Source: Chloroflexota bacterium
GTDB taxonomy: Bacteria > Chloroflexota > Ktedonobacteria > Ktedonobacterales > JADMIN01
NCBI GenBank assembly: GCA_021323855.1
Contig: JAJPKE010000045.1
Span: forward strand, 124,001 to 188,000
DNA length: 64,000 nucleotides
Direction of reading: 5' to 3'
Shown piece after piece: positions 23,929 to 32,174 of this stretch. Both the position numbers and the translations under genes were made by a program. Numbering within the stretch: the stretch's first letter is position 1; each line of letters begins with the position of its first letter. The notes under the pieces were generated by a model that saw only the letters and a program-made list of their open reading frames with translations, made no database searches and was not told the DNA's origin.

Positions 23929-24548
23929 TGCTCGCCCTCCTTTCCGCTGTTTTTGTCTTGTTCGTCGCCTTGTTTGTCGCGTTGCCGTTCATCCAACAGC
24001 GTGCGTAACAGCCGCACGCCACGGAAGATGGCGGACTTGACAGTGCCAAGTGGCTGATCCAGCAGGTCCGCGATGTCCTGATAGCTGAGTTGCTCGAAAT
24101 AGCAGCACAGCACCGGCACGCGGTAGCGTTCGGGCAGCGCTGCCACCGCCGCTTCTAGCTCCGCCAGTTGCTCGCGGCTCTCGATCACCAGGTCCGGGCG
24201 CTCGTCGGCGGACGCCTCGATCTCATACGCGGAACTATCGTCCGCGAGGTCCAGCGGCACGACATGCAGCCGCGCGCCGCGCACATGATGGTGAAACTCG
24301 TTGAGCGTAATCTTGTAGAGCCATGCCTGCAATTTGAGTGTTTGTATCCGCGCGGCAGGATAGGTGAGCAGGGCGACATAGGCGCGCACGAAGGCCTCTT
24401 GCGTGAGGTCTTCGGCGGTCTGCTGGCTCCCCGTCAGCCGGTAGGCGAAGGTATACAACCGGCGCTGATAGCTGGTGACGAGTTGTGGGAAATGACGGCG
24501 CACGTCGGCTGCCAGCAAGGATGGCAGGTCTTTGGCGTCGCACTCCAT
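23892..24548 (-). CDS. ECF-type RNA polymerase sigma factor
   Basis: 218 residues from the ATG at 24548 (MECDAKDLPSLLAADVRRHF). A further in-frame ATG at 24584 lies inside a mobile-element-like hairpin and is disfavoured. Region 2 is LVTSYQRRLYTFAYRLTGSQ, AEDLTQEAFVRAYVALL and LQAWLYKITLNEFHHHVRG. Region 4 is VAALPERYRVPVLCCYFEQL and YQDIADLLDQPLGTVKSAIF. The C-terminus is Lys/Asp/Gln-rich. It leads an apparent operon with the HEAT-membrane gene and possibly the ABC exporter. The IS200/IS605-type element lies immediately upstream, so its native promoter may have been displaced. Confidence 0.9.
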   Translation of the reverse strand: MECDAKDLPSLLAADVRRHFPQLVTSYQRRLYTFAYRLTGSQQTAEDLTQEAFVRAYVALLTYPAARIQTLKLQAWLYKITLNEFHHHVRGARLHVVPLDLADDSSAYEIEASADERPDLVIESREQLAELEAAVAALPERYRVPVLCCYFEQLSYQDIADLLDQPLGTVKSAIFRGVRLLRTLLDERQRDKQGDEQDKNSGKEGEQWNRTMRGNRKA

Positions 24549-24552
24549 AAAA

Positions 24553-24600
24553 TTTGCGGCGTGGGAACCCCAGCCTTCAGGCATGGGGAGGAAACGCCGC
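24553..24600 (-). repeat. IS200/IS605-end-like hairpin
   Basis: Nested stems: an outer GCGGCGT / ACGCCGC pair and an inner CCCCAGCCT / AGGCATGGGG hairpin around a TTC loop, ending at an AAATTTT run beside the sigma start. The layout is like the subterminal imperfect palindromes of IS200/IS605 elements. It may be an end of the tnpB element or a remnant of another. Confidence 0.5.
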
Positions 24601-24627
24601 TCCCCCTTTCATAAAACGCTATCTCTG

Positions 24628-26055
24628 ATACCACTACCGTTTATACCACTAGCGTTGACAACCAACTATGCGTAGTGGTATCCTCTTCGCGTGGACATCA
24701 AACGGACGATTACGATCTTATTGCCAAATGACGACGATCTGCGCGCTACTATGCTGGCGTTCCAGCAGGTGCAGCAACAGTTGTCGCCGGTCTGTTTCAA
24801 CAATGGCGAGCCGTTGCGGGCGCTGGCGCTGCATCACGCCTGCTACTTGCAGGTGGTGGGGGCGCTCAACAGTCAGATGACCTGTTCGGCGATCCGCCTG
24901 ACGGCTGGCGCCTATGCCAGCGCCAAGAGCAACGGACATGCGATCACCAAACCGTTTGGCTTTCATCGCGCGCGGGCGTTGTTCCTGGTGGGCAAGCGCG
25001 GCAGAGACGCCGATTTCCGCCCTGATGGCACCCTTTCGATTTGGACCACCGCTGGCCGCAAGCGCCTCGCCTATCGTGTGCCCACCGCCTTTCAGGACAC
25101 TTTCACGCAGGCGAAGGAAATTGACAGCCTGACCGTCATCGAACGCAACGGCACACTGCTGGGCCGAGTGACCCTGACGCTGGAGGCGCCAGAACCCAAT
25201 GGAGTGCTGCCCGTGGGCATTGACCTCAACGAAACCAACGCGCTCGTTGCGGTAGACGCCGATGATCGGGTGTTCTTCGTGAGTGGCAAGAAGGTAAAAG
25301 TCCGCAACAAACGCACCTACAAAACCAAGAAACGAGTGCAGAAAAAGCTGGCGGCTAAGAAGGCAGAGGGCACACACCAAGACACGAGAAGTGTTCGGCG
25401 TGTCCTCAAACGGCTGGGCCGCAAGCAAGCCAATCGTACCCGCACTTTCGCCAAGACGGCTGCCAAACAGTTGGTGGACTGGGCACCCGCGAACGCCGTG
25501 CTGGTGTTTGAGGCACTCTCTGTTCCCCAACCGCGCAAGGGAGTAGTCAAAGGCAAAGCCACCCGCCGCCGCCTGAGTCAGTGGCAACGCCACCTCATCC
25601 GGCAAGCGGTGGAGAGCAAAGCGCAAGAACGCGGCATGGTCGTGGCGGAAGTTAATCCCGCCTATACCAGCCAACTGTGTGCGCGGTGTGGCTTGCTTGG
25701 AATACGCAAGCGGCATGTGTTTGTCTGTCCGCATTGTGGGCATACGGCGCATGCTGACATCAACGCGGCGGTAAACGTCAGAGACCGCTATACCGTCTTT
25801 CGGGACGGTGGGCACCCTGTCAGTGTGCCCCGAAGCCCGGACTCCTCTGCAGATTCGTCTACAGGGGCGTTGCGGGCAAGCCCCTCGCTGTAGCGATGGG
25901 GTTACTGACAGGTGGCTCTTTCCGTACAGATGTTCCGCTATCGCGGCACTAAAGTGCCGGCGCACGGCGGTAATAGGCTAAAGCCCAGCGGGGTGGACGA
26001 GCGAGTAGTCGCGGCTTCAGCCGGATCGCGCGTGCCCCGGCTGTGAACAGCCGGG
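24628..26055 (+). mobile_element. IS200/IS605-group element (IS1341-like, tnpB only)
   Basis: It contains tnpB and flanking hairpins but no tyrosine transposase tnpA. At the left, ATACCACTA (24643-24651) pairs with TAGTGGTAT (24673-24681), and another ATACCACTA lies at 24628. At the right, CCCGGCTG (26036-26043) pairs with CAGCCGGG (26048-26055). Exact ends are not fixed. The hairpin at 24553-24600 may also belong to it. It would depend on a TnpA supplied from elsewhere. Confidence 0.7.
24691..25893 (+). CDS. tnpB: TnpB RNA-guided nuclease of IS200/IS605 type
   Basis: 400 residues from a GTG at 24691. The split RuvC site is complete: Asp178 in GIDLNETNALVAV, Glu274 in VFEALSVP, and Asp356 in HADINAAVNV. 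The target-nucleic-acid zinc finger has both CxxC pairs (LCARCG and FVCPHCG, about 331-352). The basic bridge segment VKVRNKRTYKTKKRVQKKLA lies after RuvC-I. Family TnpBs cut DNA next to a transposon-adjacent motif using an omega-RNA from the element's right end. With all motifs present it looks active. The last 40 residues are Ser/Pro-rich and may overlap omega-RNA sequence. Confidence 0.93.
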   Translation: MDIKRTITILLPNDDDLRATMLAFQQVQQQLSPVCFNNGEPLRALALHHACYLQVVGALNSQMTCSAIRLTAGAYASAKSNGHAITKPFGFHRARALFLVGKRGRDADFRPDGTLSIWTTAGRKRLAYRVPTAFQDTFTQAKEIDSLTVIERNGTLLGRVTLTLEAPEPNGVLPVGIDLNETNALVAVDADDRVFFVSGKKVKVRNKRTYKTKKRVQKKLAAKKAEGTHQDTRSVRRVLKRLGRKQANRTRTFAKTAAKQLVDWAPANAVLVFEALSVPQPRKGVVKGKATRRRLSQWQRHLIRQAVESKAQERGMVVAEVNPAYTSQLCARCGLLGIRKRHVFVCPHCGHTAHADINAAVNVRDRYTVFRDGGHPVSVPRSPDSSADSSTGALRASPSL

Positions 26056-26060
26056 CATTC
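25894..26060 (+). ncRNA. Candidate omega-RNA scaffold at the right end of the element
   Basis: Structured sequence follows tnpB directly: hairpin CGGCACT-AA-AGTGCCG (25944-25959), paired GGCTAAAGCC / GGCTTCAGCC blocks (about 25977-26021), and a terminal hairpin CCCGGCTG-N4-CAGCCGGG (26036-26055). In known elements the guide begins just past the last hairpin, here near 26056. Inferred from position and folding by eye. Confidence 0.5.
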
Positions 26061-26221
26061 GCACCTCGCATATTTACGCTTCCAACAAGTACAAGCCCAC
26101 TATGCGCGAAAAGTTGCACGAGGAGAGATAACCCAATGATTTATGCCCGAAAAGTCCCATGCGATGATTCCGTGATAGACTATGGAGATTGTGCAAAGCG
26201 AGAAAGGATGTGGAGGAAACC

Positions 26222-26728
26222 ATGACACGCGAACGATTAGCCGAAGCGATTCAACTACGGGAAGAAGGCCGGGCGCGGCAGGATATGACGATGCTGGAAG
26301 AAGCCCGCACGCTGCTCCTGGACCTGGCCGCCGCCTACCCGGATGACGCCGAAATCATCTATCAGACCGCAATCGTTCATGACAATTTGGGGCTGGAACG
26401 GGAAGCGGTGCCCTTCTATACGAAGGCACTGGCGCTGGGTCTCACCGGACCTGATCTCGAACGCGCCTATCTTGGCCTGGGCAGCACCTATCGCAGCCTG
26501 GGCGAGTATCAGCAGGCGGAGGAGACGCTGCGGCGCGGCGTAAGCGCATTTCCACAGAACCGCGCGCTCCAGATTTTCCTCGCCATAACGCTCTACAACC
26601 GGCAGCAGCACAAAGAAGCGATGGAACTCGTGCTGGCCAATCTACTGGAAACTACCACCGACGAGAAGATTCAGTATTACAAGCGCCCGCTCTCGTACTA
26701 CGCGACCCATCTCGATGAAACCGAGTGA
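26222..26728 (+). CDS. Tetratricopeptide-repeat protein
   Basis: 168 residues from the ATG at 26222 (GGAGG seven bases upstream). It is almost entirely TPR-like helices: EEARTLLLDLAAAYPDDAEI, IYQTAIVHDNLGLEREAVPF, LERAYLGLGSTYRSLGEYQQ, and AEETLRRGVSAFPQNRALQ. It ends with a helical cap. The proteins look like the small TPR proteins found in many Gram-positives (tetratrico-peptide repeat, 'YPxxAEI' type). It is a protein-protein interaction scaffold of unknown partner. There is no signal peptide. It is convergent with the BNR-propeller gene. Confidence 0.85.
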   Translation: MTRERLAEAIQLREEGRARQDMTMLEEARTLLLDLAAAYPDDAEIIYQTAIVHDNLGLEREAVPFYTKALALGLTGPDLERAYLGLGSTYRSLGEYQQAEETLRRGVSAFPQNRALQIFLAITLYNRQQHKEAMELVLANLLETTTDEKIQYYKRPLSYYATHLDETE

Positions 26729-26743
26729 TGTGGTGATGCGCTC

Positions 26744-28405
26744 TTACTTCTTTGGCCTGGCGCTGGGCACGGAGTCCGTAAATATCTCCTGGGAGCCGGT
26801 GCGCGTGTCGTTCCAGAAGGGATGAACGTAGTTGTTGTCGGCGGCCAGCCCCTGATAATCGCCGATGAATTGTGCGCCGCTATAGTCCAGCGGAGCATCC
26901 ACCGCCGGGTCCCAGCTCTGGCTCGTCACACGTATGTTTGGCAGGAAGGATGCGCCGTGATCTACCGACTGCGCGAGATACACGTCTATCAGCACATGTT
27001 TGGGGTCCAGCCGCGTATCGAAGAAGGAGATCGAGACTACGCCATCCGGCGCGACGGCGATCTGCGGCTGAAAGTGGTACGCGCCGTCGCCCGGCGCATC
27101 GTCGTTGACGCGCAGCGGCGCGCTCCAGATGGCCCCGCCATCGCGTGAGGTGGCAAAGAGGACATCGGCGCCGTGGGCGGTCCGGCTGCCCCAGGCGATA
27201 TAGAGCTGGCCGGTGGCGGGATCGCAGGCAAAAGCTGGTAGCGTGACATTGCGATAGCGCGAGGGAGGGAAATAGCCGTAGACATCGCTGATCGTCGCCA
27301 CCAGCGAGGGTGCGGACCAGGTGAGGCCGTCGTCATGTGAGGTGACGACCAGCAGGCGCGTGGGAATCGTATCGCCAACCAAATCCTCATAGGCGTAGGC
27401 AACCGCTATCGTGCCGTCCGGCTCAACCACCGGCGTTGCGCCAAGCGCGCCATCGCAAAGCGTCGAAGTGGGGTCGCGGGTGGGCGCGGGATTCGTGCAA
27501 TACGAAGCGTGTCCCTCGATCAATTGCATTGGCGCAAAGGAGGCCGCGCCATCGGTGGAACGCGCGAACGCGACCTCCTGGTGACAGTAGTTGCCAGCGC
27601 CACAGGCGGTGCCATAGTCGTAGGACCACGCGACATAGATATCGCCGCGTGTGCGCCCGTTCGTCTGGTCCACCGCAATCCAGGGCTTATCGCTGAAGAC
27701 GCGCCCGCTGGGATCGTCGAAGACATGCACCGGATTGCCGAAGGTCAGGCCGCCATCGCGTGAGGCGACGACCGCGACGCCGCTATCCAGGTTGTTGTCG
27801 GTATAGAGAACCGCGACGTAGACCTCGTTGTGCAGGCCAAAGGCAATCGTCACGTCGGAGATGGTGAAATTGGCGGGGAATCCTGGCAGCAAGCCGTTGT
27901 CAGTCCAGGTGCAGCCGCCATCGGTGCTGGTATAGGTGCCGATTTGGAACTTGTAGTGTGCAGGGTTGGTGAAGAACTTCGATGCGCCGACGAGGTTCAG
28001 CGGATTATGGGGATTCTCCGCGATCATCGGCTCGCTATGCGCCAGGAAGAAATCATTGCTGACGCGCACATTCTGGTTGGCGCAGGGCATGGGGATGGGC
28101 GTCGCCGTTGCGGGCAGCACCGCACGTGTGGACTGCGCCAGCGGCAACACACCGCGCGCCGCCAGCGTGCCAGCGATCAACACAACAACGATCAGCGCCA
28201 ACGCCACACCGCCAAGCAGCAGCGCGCCACGTGAGCGCCTGTGCGCGGGCGACGGCTCCATATCGGGCAGGGATGCAGGTGTGCCGGGCTGTGGCGACGC
28301 GACATCATGATAGAGCTGCTGCTCCGCCAGGCGGGCAAGTGCGGCGATACGCTGGCGGCGCTGTTCTTCGCTGTTCGCCGCATCCAATTCATGCTGCTCC
28401 GGCAT
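26744..28405 (-). CDS. Membrane-anchored BNR/Asp-box sialidase-like propeller
   Basis: 553 residues from the ATG at 28405 (AAAAGG nine bases upstream); the frame opens 33 codons earlier without a ribosome site. A cytosolic Glu/Arg-rich segment precedes a membrane helix (GALLLGGVALALIVVVLIAG, about 60-80). The external part has at least five Asp-boxes (S-x-D-x-G-x-x-W/F types: STDGGCTWTD, SRDGGLTFGN, STDGAASFAP, SHDDGLTWSA, SRDGGAIWSA, SVDHGASF). This gives a six-bladed sialidase-type propeller. The catalytic Arg triad and Tyr/Glu of true sialidases cannot be identified with confidence, so enzymatic activity is not claimed. Domain layout parallels the Vgb-like protein at 14.4 kb. Confidence 0.85.
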   Translation of the reverse strand: MPEQHELDAANSEEQRRQRIAALARLAEQQLYHDVASPQPGTPASLPDMEPSPAHRRSRGALLLGGVALALIVVVLIAGTLAARGVLPLAQSTRAVLPATATPIPMPCANQNVRVSNDFFLAHSEPMIAENPHNPLNLVGASKFFTNPAHYKFQIGTYTSTDGGCTWTDNGLLPGFPANFTISDVTIAFGLHNEVYVAVLYTDNNLDSGVAVVASRDGGLTFGNPVHVFDDPSGRVFSDKPWIAVDQTNGRTRGDIYVAWSYDYGTACGAGNYCHQEVAFARSTDGAASFAPMQLIEGHASYCTNPAPTRDPTSTLCDGALGATPVVEPDGTIAVAYAYEDLVGDTIPTRLLVVTSHDDGLTWSAPSLVATISDVYGYFPPSRYRNVTLPAFACDPATGQLYIAWGSRTAHGADVLFATSRDGGAIWSAPLRVNDDAPGDGAYHFQPQIAVAPDGVVSISFFDTRLDPKHVLIDVYLAQSVDHGASFLPNIRVTSQSWDPAVDAPLDYSGAQFIGDYQGLAADNNYVHPFWNDTRTGSQEIFTDSVPSARPKK

Positions 28406-28704
28406 GTCTGCCAACCTTTTCTCAATGAGCATGAGCGCAACTACCACGCCAGTGAGTGCCGTTGGAGTACTATTCGAGTGTCGTCCTTGAGACGTATCGC
28501 TCATCCAGTTCTTTACGATGGGCGACGCCAGGCAAGGGCGTCAGTGAGCAGATGGGATGTATCGGGCTGCGTGGAGCAATGGGACTTTACCGAGGGATTA
28601 TAATGGATTGAAACTACTATCAAGATAACGGGTAAAAACTTCATAGTTTTCCAAACAGTGCAGGTTCAGATAGGAACATCGTCATTTATCGAGGAAAAGG
28701 TAGT
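28406..28704. other. Divergent intergenic region
   Basis: 299 bases between the BNR-propeller and PP2C genes hold no supported gene. A TATAAT at 28599-28604 could be a -10 for the PP2C gene, without a convincing -35. The last 100 bases are AT-rich. Confidence 0.5.
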
Positions 28705-29727
28705 ATGCAGCAGAGCGAAGAGCGGTCAGCAGCCGCAACCAGTGCAGCGCCGGACGCCGCGCCAGCCGCTACGCGTGGCCCGGCGAGCAGGAAGCGACGA
28801 GCCGGTCTGGAGCAGCCGTTGACCTTTGCGCGGGGGAGCGTCGCCCATGAGGAGCATCCCGAACGCAACGAGGATTATGTGGTCGCTGATGCGTCCAGAG
28901 GGCTGGCGGCGGTCTTCGATGGCGTTGGCGGCATCATCGGCGGCGAAATCGCCTCGCGTGTCGCCGCGCGCACGATTCAACGCGCCTGGAAGAAGCTGGT
29001 ACAAGGGCAACAGCAAGAGCGGCGCAGCGGCGCACGCAGCCACAAACAGACGGCGCTGCTGGACTGCACCCGGCTCGATCTGCCTGCGGAACTGCGCTGT
29101 CTCATTGAGGAGACACATCGTGCCGTGCGCAGCGAAGGGACGCGGCGTGCGAAAGAGATCTATGGCAGGCAGATAGATGGCGCGACCCCAAAAACGACGG
29201 TCGCGCTGGCGGCGCTCTGCCGCACGCCACGCACGCGTGGCTATACGCTGGTCTACGCCTGGGTGGGTGACAGCCGCATCTATCTCTTGCGCGCCGGGCA
29301 ACCACTGCTGCGACTGACCAGCGACGACGGCCTGCTGACCGAACTGGTCAACAGCCGCCTGCTGCCGGAAAAGGACGCGCTTCGCATAGATCAGGCGTCG
29401 CAGCCCTGGCATCTCACGAAAATCGAGCGCTTTTATTTCGAGAAGCGCAATGGTATCACGCAGGCGCTTGGTGATCGAGATGCGCCGGATATCCACCTCG
29501 GCCAGACGACCATCAAGCCGGGCGACCGCCTGCTGCTCTGCACCGATGGCATCCACGACAACCTGACCGATAGAGAACTGGAGGAGTTGGTGCGGCGTGG
29601 CGCCCGCACCACCGTTGCGCGGCAGATCATCCGCGCCGCCGTCGAACGTTCGCGCCACGACTCCGACGAGGCAATGCGCGCCAAACCCGATGACATGAGC
29701 GCGGTCGTCATCACTTGCCAGCGCTGA
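28705..29727 (+). CDS. PP2C-type serine/threonine protein phosphatase
   Basis: 340 residues; GAGGAAAAGG precedes the ATG. The first 40 residues are Ala/Arg-rich. PP2C motifs follow in order: HPERNEDYVV (51-60, metal-binding Asp57), AVFDGVGGIIGG (Asp72 and Gly73), YAWVGDSRIYLLR, LLLCTDGIHDNLTD and KPDDMSAVVITC. The Mn/Mg-binding acids are all present, so it should dephosphorylate Ser/Thr in proteins. An Arg/Gln/Lys-rich insertion (about 95-125) lies after motif 2. No kinase gene is in the window. FHA-domain protein and response regulator genes lie 28 kb away. The target is unknown. Confidence 0.9.
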   Translation: MQQSEERSAAATSAAPDAAPAATRGPASRKRRAGLEQPLTFARGSVAHEEHPERNEDYVVADASRGLAAVFDGVGGIIGGEIASRVAARTIQRAWKKLVQGQQQERRSGARSHKQTALLDCTRLDLPAELRCLIEETHRAVRSEGTRRAKEIYGRQIDGATPKTTVALAALCRTPRTRGYTLVYAWVGDSRIYLLRAGQPLLRLTSDDGLLTELVNSRLLPEKDALRIDQASQPWHLTKIERFYFEKRNGITQALGDRDAPDIHLGQTTIKPGDRLLLCTDGIHDNLTDRELEELVRRGARTTVARQIIRAAVERSRHDSDEAMRAKPDDMSAVVITCQR

Positions 29728-29732
29728 TACCT

Positions 29733-31403
29733 CTAATTCAACACGACGCTCCACGCGCCACCGGAATAGCTCAGCGCTAGTGGTCCCCAGGCAATGAAGG
29801 GCGTTTTCCCTTGCTGGGTGATCGTCTTGCTGATCTCGCCAACTGCCCATATGCTGCCATCCGGCTGAATGGAAATCTTCTCAATAATCCAGCCATGAGG
29901 GTTTGGCGGTATCGGCAAAGTGGTTGGTATCCAACGCCCGCTGGAATAGCGCAAGACAATCATCTGGCTGCGTTCACCACTGGCCGCCAGATCAAAGTAG
30001 TTTGCATAGCCGATGATCCAGCCATCGCTAGGCGAAGCCATTGCTAGCGAGGTCAGAATATCGGTGCTATCGGCTGGAATACCTGCTATTTGTTGAATTA
30101 ACTGTTGCACTGGCTGGCTCATCAAGTGACCATGCGTGTAATGGAACAGGAACGACGACCCTCCGACCCCATTCGCCGTTGTGCCATCACCGAGCATCCA
30201 GCCTTCCTGTGATGAGATCATCTCAAGGTCATGGAAACTGACATTTGGTACTGTGTCTTGTTCGTGCCATTGATGGCCGTCATAATAGAGCAATGCCGAA
30301 GCATCAATTGGCGCTGCTGTACCTGAATCAGCCACAGGAGGGTTGATGTCGGATGACATTTCAGCGAGCGCCCAGACTTCGCCATCCGGCTGAGGCTGAA
30401 GATCAGACGTATAGGAAATTTGCGGAAGGATCAGGTTTGATTGGAGTTGCCATGAGTTGCCATTATAATGCAGAATAAGCGCTGGATCGTTTGGGGATTC
30501 GGTCACTCCACTTGCCCAGCCATCCGTCGCTGAAACCATCTTGATGCTGGAGAGCGGTTGCGCGGTTGGACTCTGCACTTTACTCCAACTATGTCCATCA
30601 TAGTGGGCGATCAACCCATCGTTGCCAACAAGCCAGCCATCGCTTGATGAAACCATTGAAATCGCTTCGGGTCTTGCGGAGAAAGGCGACGTTATCGCTG
30701 TCCAGATTCCATTGTGATCGTGCAATAGGAGATAGGTGAGAGGAGCATTCGCACCTGTCGCATCGGGCGCCGTATTGTCCACTGTGCGCTGAGCAATCGC
30801 CCAGCCCTCATCTGAAGACACCATACTGATAGCGAAGATCGTGATGCGCACATTGGGAGCAAGTTGCAATGGTGAAGGTGCAGCAGGACCGGCGCGCTGA
30901 GCAGTGAATACTACTTTTGCCAGTAGCGCAATCAGCAGCACAGCGGCCAGCGGCGCCAGCCACGCGACGAGCGGATGGATGCGGCGCTTTGGTGGCCGCA
31001 GGGCGAACCGAGCGGCTTCGAGGCGCTGCTGGGCGATATTGCTGGTGTCGAGATTATGCGTATGCAGGGTATCGGTGGTCTGCTCCGGCGTCGGCTGCTC
31101 TGGCAATTGGGACACAATGGGTTCCTCCTCGATACGGGCGATAATCGCACTGGTGTAGCTGGGAGCGGCAATCACGCGCTCCGCGAAGTTGCGCCATAAT
31201 GCCTGTTCCTGTGTGTCATAGAGCGCGAGCATTGCCCGGCAATACGCGCAGTCAGCCAGATGTTCGCGCAGCGCCTCGGTCTCCGGCGCTTCGTCGTCGA
31301 GCAGACTCTCTTGGAAGGCGAGCGGCAGCAGCGGCCCGAAGCGTTTGCAGTGCGGTCCTGGCCGTGGCGCAGGCATGCTCATACGGCCCCGTTGTTGCGT
31401 CAC
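29733..31403 (-). CDS. Anti-sigma factor with zinc finger and external beta-propeller
   Basis: 556 residues, starting inside the stop of the sigma gene (ATGA overlap). The N-terminus has a ZAS-type zinc site: His48, Cys52, Cys55 in REHLADCAYC, with His18/Cys19 as possible further ligands. This is the fold that holds ECF sigma factors. One membrane helix follows (LVAWLAPLAAVLLIALLAKVV, about 145-165). The remaining 390 residues form a beta-propeller with repeats of the type I-S-M-V-S-S-x-D-G-W-x-x-G-x-x-x-x-x-L-x-H-Y-x-G-x-x-W. I infer an extracellular sensor linked to release of the sigma factor. Six or seven blades can be counted. Confidence 0.88.
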   Translation of the reverse strand: MTQQRGRMSMPAPRPGPHCKRFGPLLPLAFQESLLDDEAPETEALREHLADCAYCRAMLALYDTQEQALWRNFAERVIAAPSYTSAIIARIEEEPIVSQLPEQPTPEQTTDTLHTHNLDTSNIAQQRLEAARFALRPPKRRIHPLVAWLAPLAAVLLIALLAKVVFTAQRAGPAAPSPLQLAPNVRITIFAISMVSSDEGWAIAQRTVDNTAPDATGANAPLTYLLLHDHNGIWTAITSPFSARPEAISMVSSSDGWLVGNDGLIAHYDGHSWSKVQSPTAQPLSSIKMVSATDGWASGVTESPNDPALILHYNGNSWQLQSNLILPQISYTSDLQPQPDGEVWALAEMSSDINPPVADSGTAAPIDASALLYYDGHQWHEQDTVPNVSFHDLEMISSQEGWMLGDGTTANGVGGSSFLFHYTHGHLMSQPVQQLIQQIAGIPADSTDILTSLAMASPSDGWIIGYANYFDLAASGERSQMIVLRYSSGRWIPTTLPIPPNPHGWIIEKISIQPDGSIWAVGEISKTITQQGKTPFIAWGPLALSYSGGAWSVVLN

Positions 31404-32053
31404 GAGCGTTCATCCTCCTGCATGCGGGCGTATTCGTTGAGATAGGCGTTCATTAGACGGCGACGGGCGCGCGAGATGCGCTTGGCAACTGCCTGCGGCG
31501 ACGCTTTCATGATCTGCGCCGTCTCCGCCGCCGTGAATCCCTGCACGATGGTCAGCAGCAGGCACGCGACATCCTCCGGCGAGAGGTGCGCCAGCGCATC
31601 GTTAAGCAGATCGTGTTCGGCCAGCGCATCCTCGAAGGACCACGTATCCGGCAGCGCGAAGAGATCAGGCGCGTGGTCGCGTTCCAGCGATTCCCAGCGG
31701 ATCAATCGCTTGCGGCGCAACGCGGAGATGGCGCGATGATAGGCGACATGAAACAGCCAGCGCCGCACGCCATCTGTAGCGCCTGCATTGCCTGCATTGC
31801 CTGCATTGCCTGCATTGCCTGCATTGTTGTTGCTTGCAATGAACGGCGCGACGCCACGCTGGAAGGCTTTCCAGGCGTCGCAGAAGGTGTCTTGCAGCAC
31901 CTCGCGCGCCCGTTCGGCATCATCCAGCATCTCCGTGAGGAAGACGCCGAGCGAACGTTCGTACTCGCGGACAATCGCCGTGAAGTCCGCCGGGATAGCC
32001 GCGCTATCGGCGGAGCCGGGAGTATCGGGCATAGACACCCTATCCGCCTGCAT
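31400..32053 (-). CDS. ECF-type RNA polymerase sigma factor
   Basis: 217 residues from the ATG at 32053 (GGGGA close upstream); an alternative ATG at 32032 has AGGGTG. Region 2 is IVREYERSLGVFLTEML, AREVLQDTFCDAWKAFQRG and VRRWLFHVAYHRAISALRRK. Region 4 is LAHLSPEDVACLLLTIVQGF and ETAQIMKASPQAVAKRISRA. Within region 2 an (Asn-Ala-Gly)4 stretch, encoded by a 9-bp tandem repeat, is inserted just before the DNA-melting part. That is an odd place for a length-variable linker. The zinc-finger anti-sigma gene follows with a four-base overlap. Confidence 0.9.
   Translation of the reverse strand: MQADRVSMPDTPGSADSAAIPADFTAIVREYERSLGVFLTEMLDDAERAREVLQDTFCDAWKAFQRGVAPFIASNNNAGNAGNAGNAGNAGATDGVRRWLFHVAYHRAISALRRKRLIRWESLERDHAPDLFALPDTWSFEDALAEHDLLNDALAHLSPEDVACLLLTIVQGFTAAETAQIMKASPQAVAKRISRARRRLMNAYLNEYARMQEDERS
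31781..31825 (-). repeat. In-frame 9-bp tandem repeat in sigma factor gene
   Basis: Five exact copies of GCCTGCATT (on the plus strand) encode the Asn-Ala-Gly repeat of the sigma factor. Because 9 bp is three codons, gain or loss of copies would keep the frame and change linker length. Confidence 0.9.
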
Positions 32054-32174
32054 ATCGTCCCCGCGCTGCTCTCACTGCCATCCACGTTCTCCCTTCATCC
32101 CTGTACAGCGCACGAGGGCACGCGAAATGGACACCCAATTTAGTGGGATTTGTTGATGGCAGGTGGCAGCACGT

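Noticed and set aside
24718..25965. Minus-strand open frame of 415 codons
   Set aside because: Complement of tnpB, without domain features.
28726..29850. Minus-strand open frame of 374 codons
   Set aside because: Complement of the PP2C gene, which has all phosphatase motifs.
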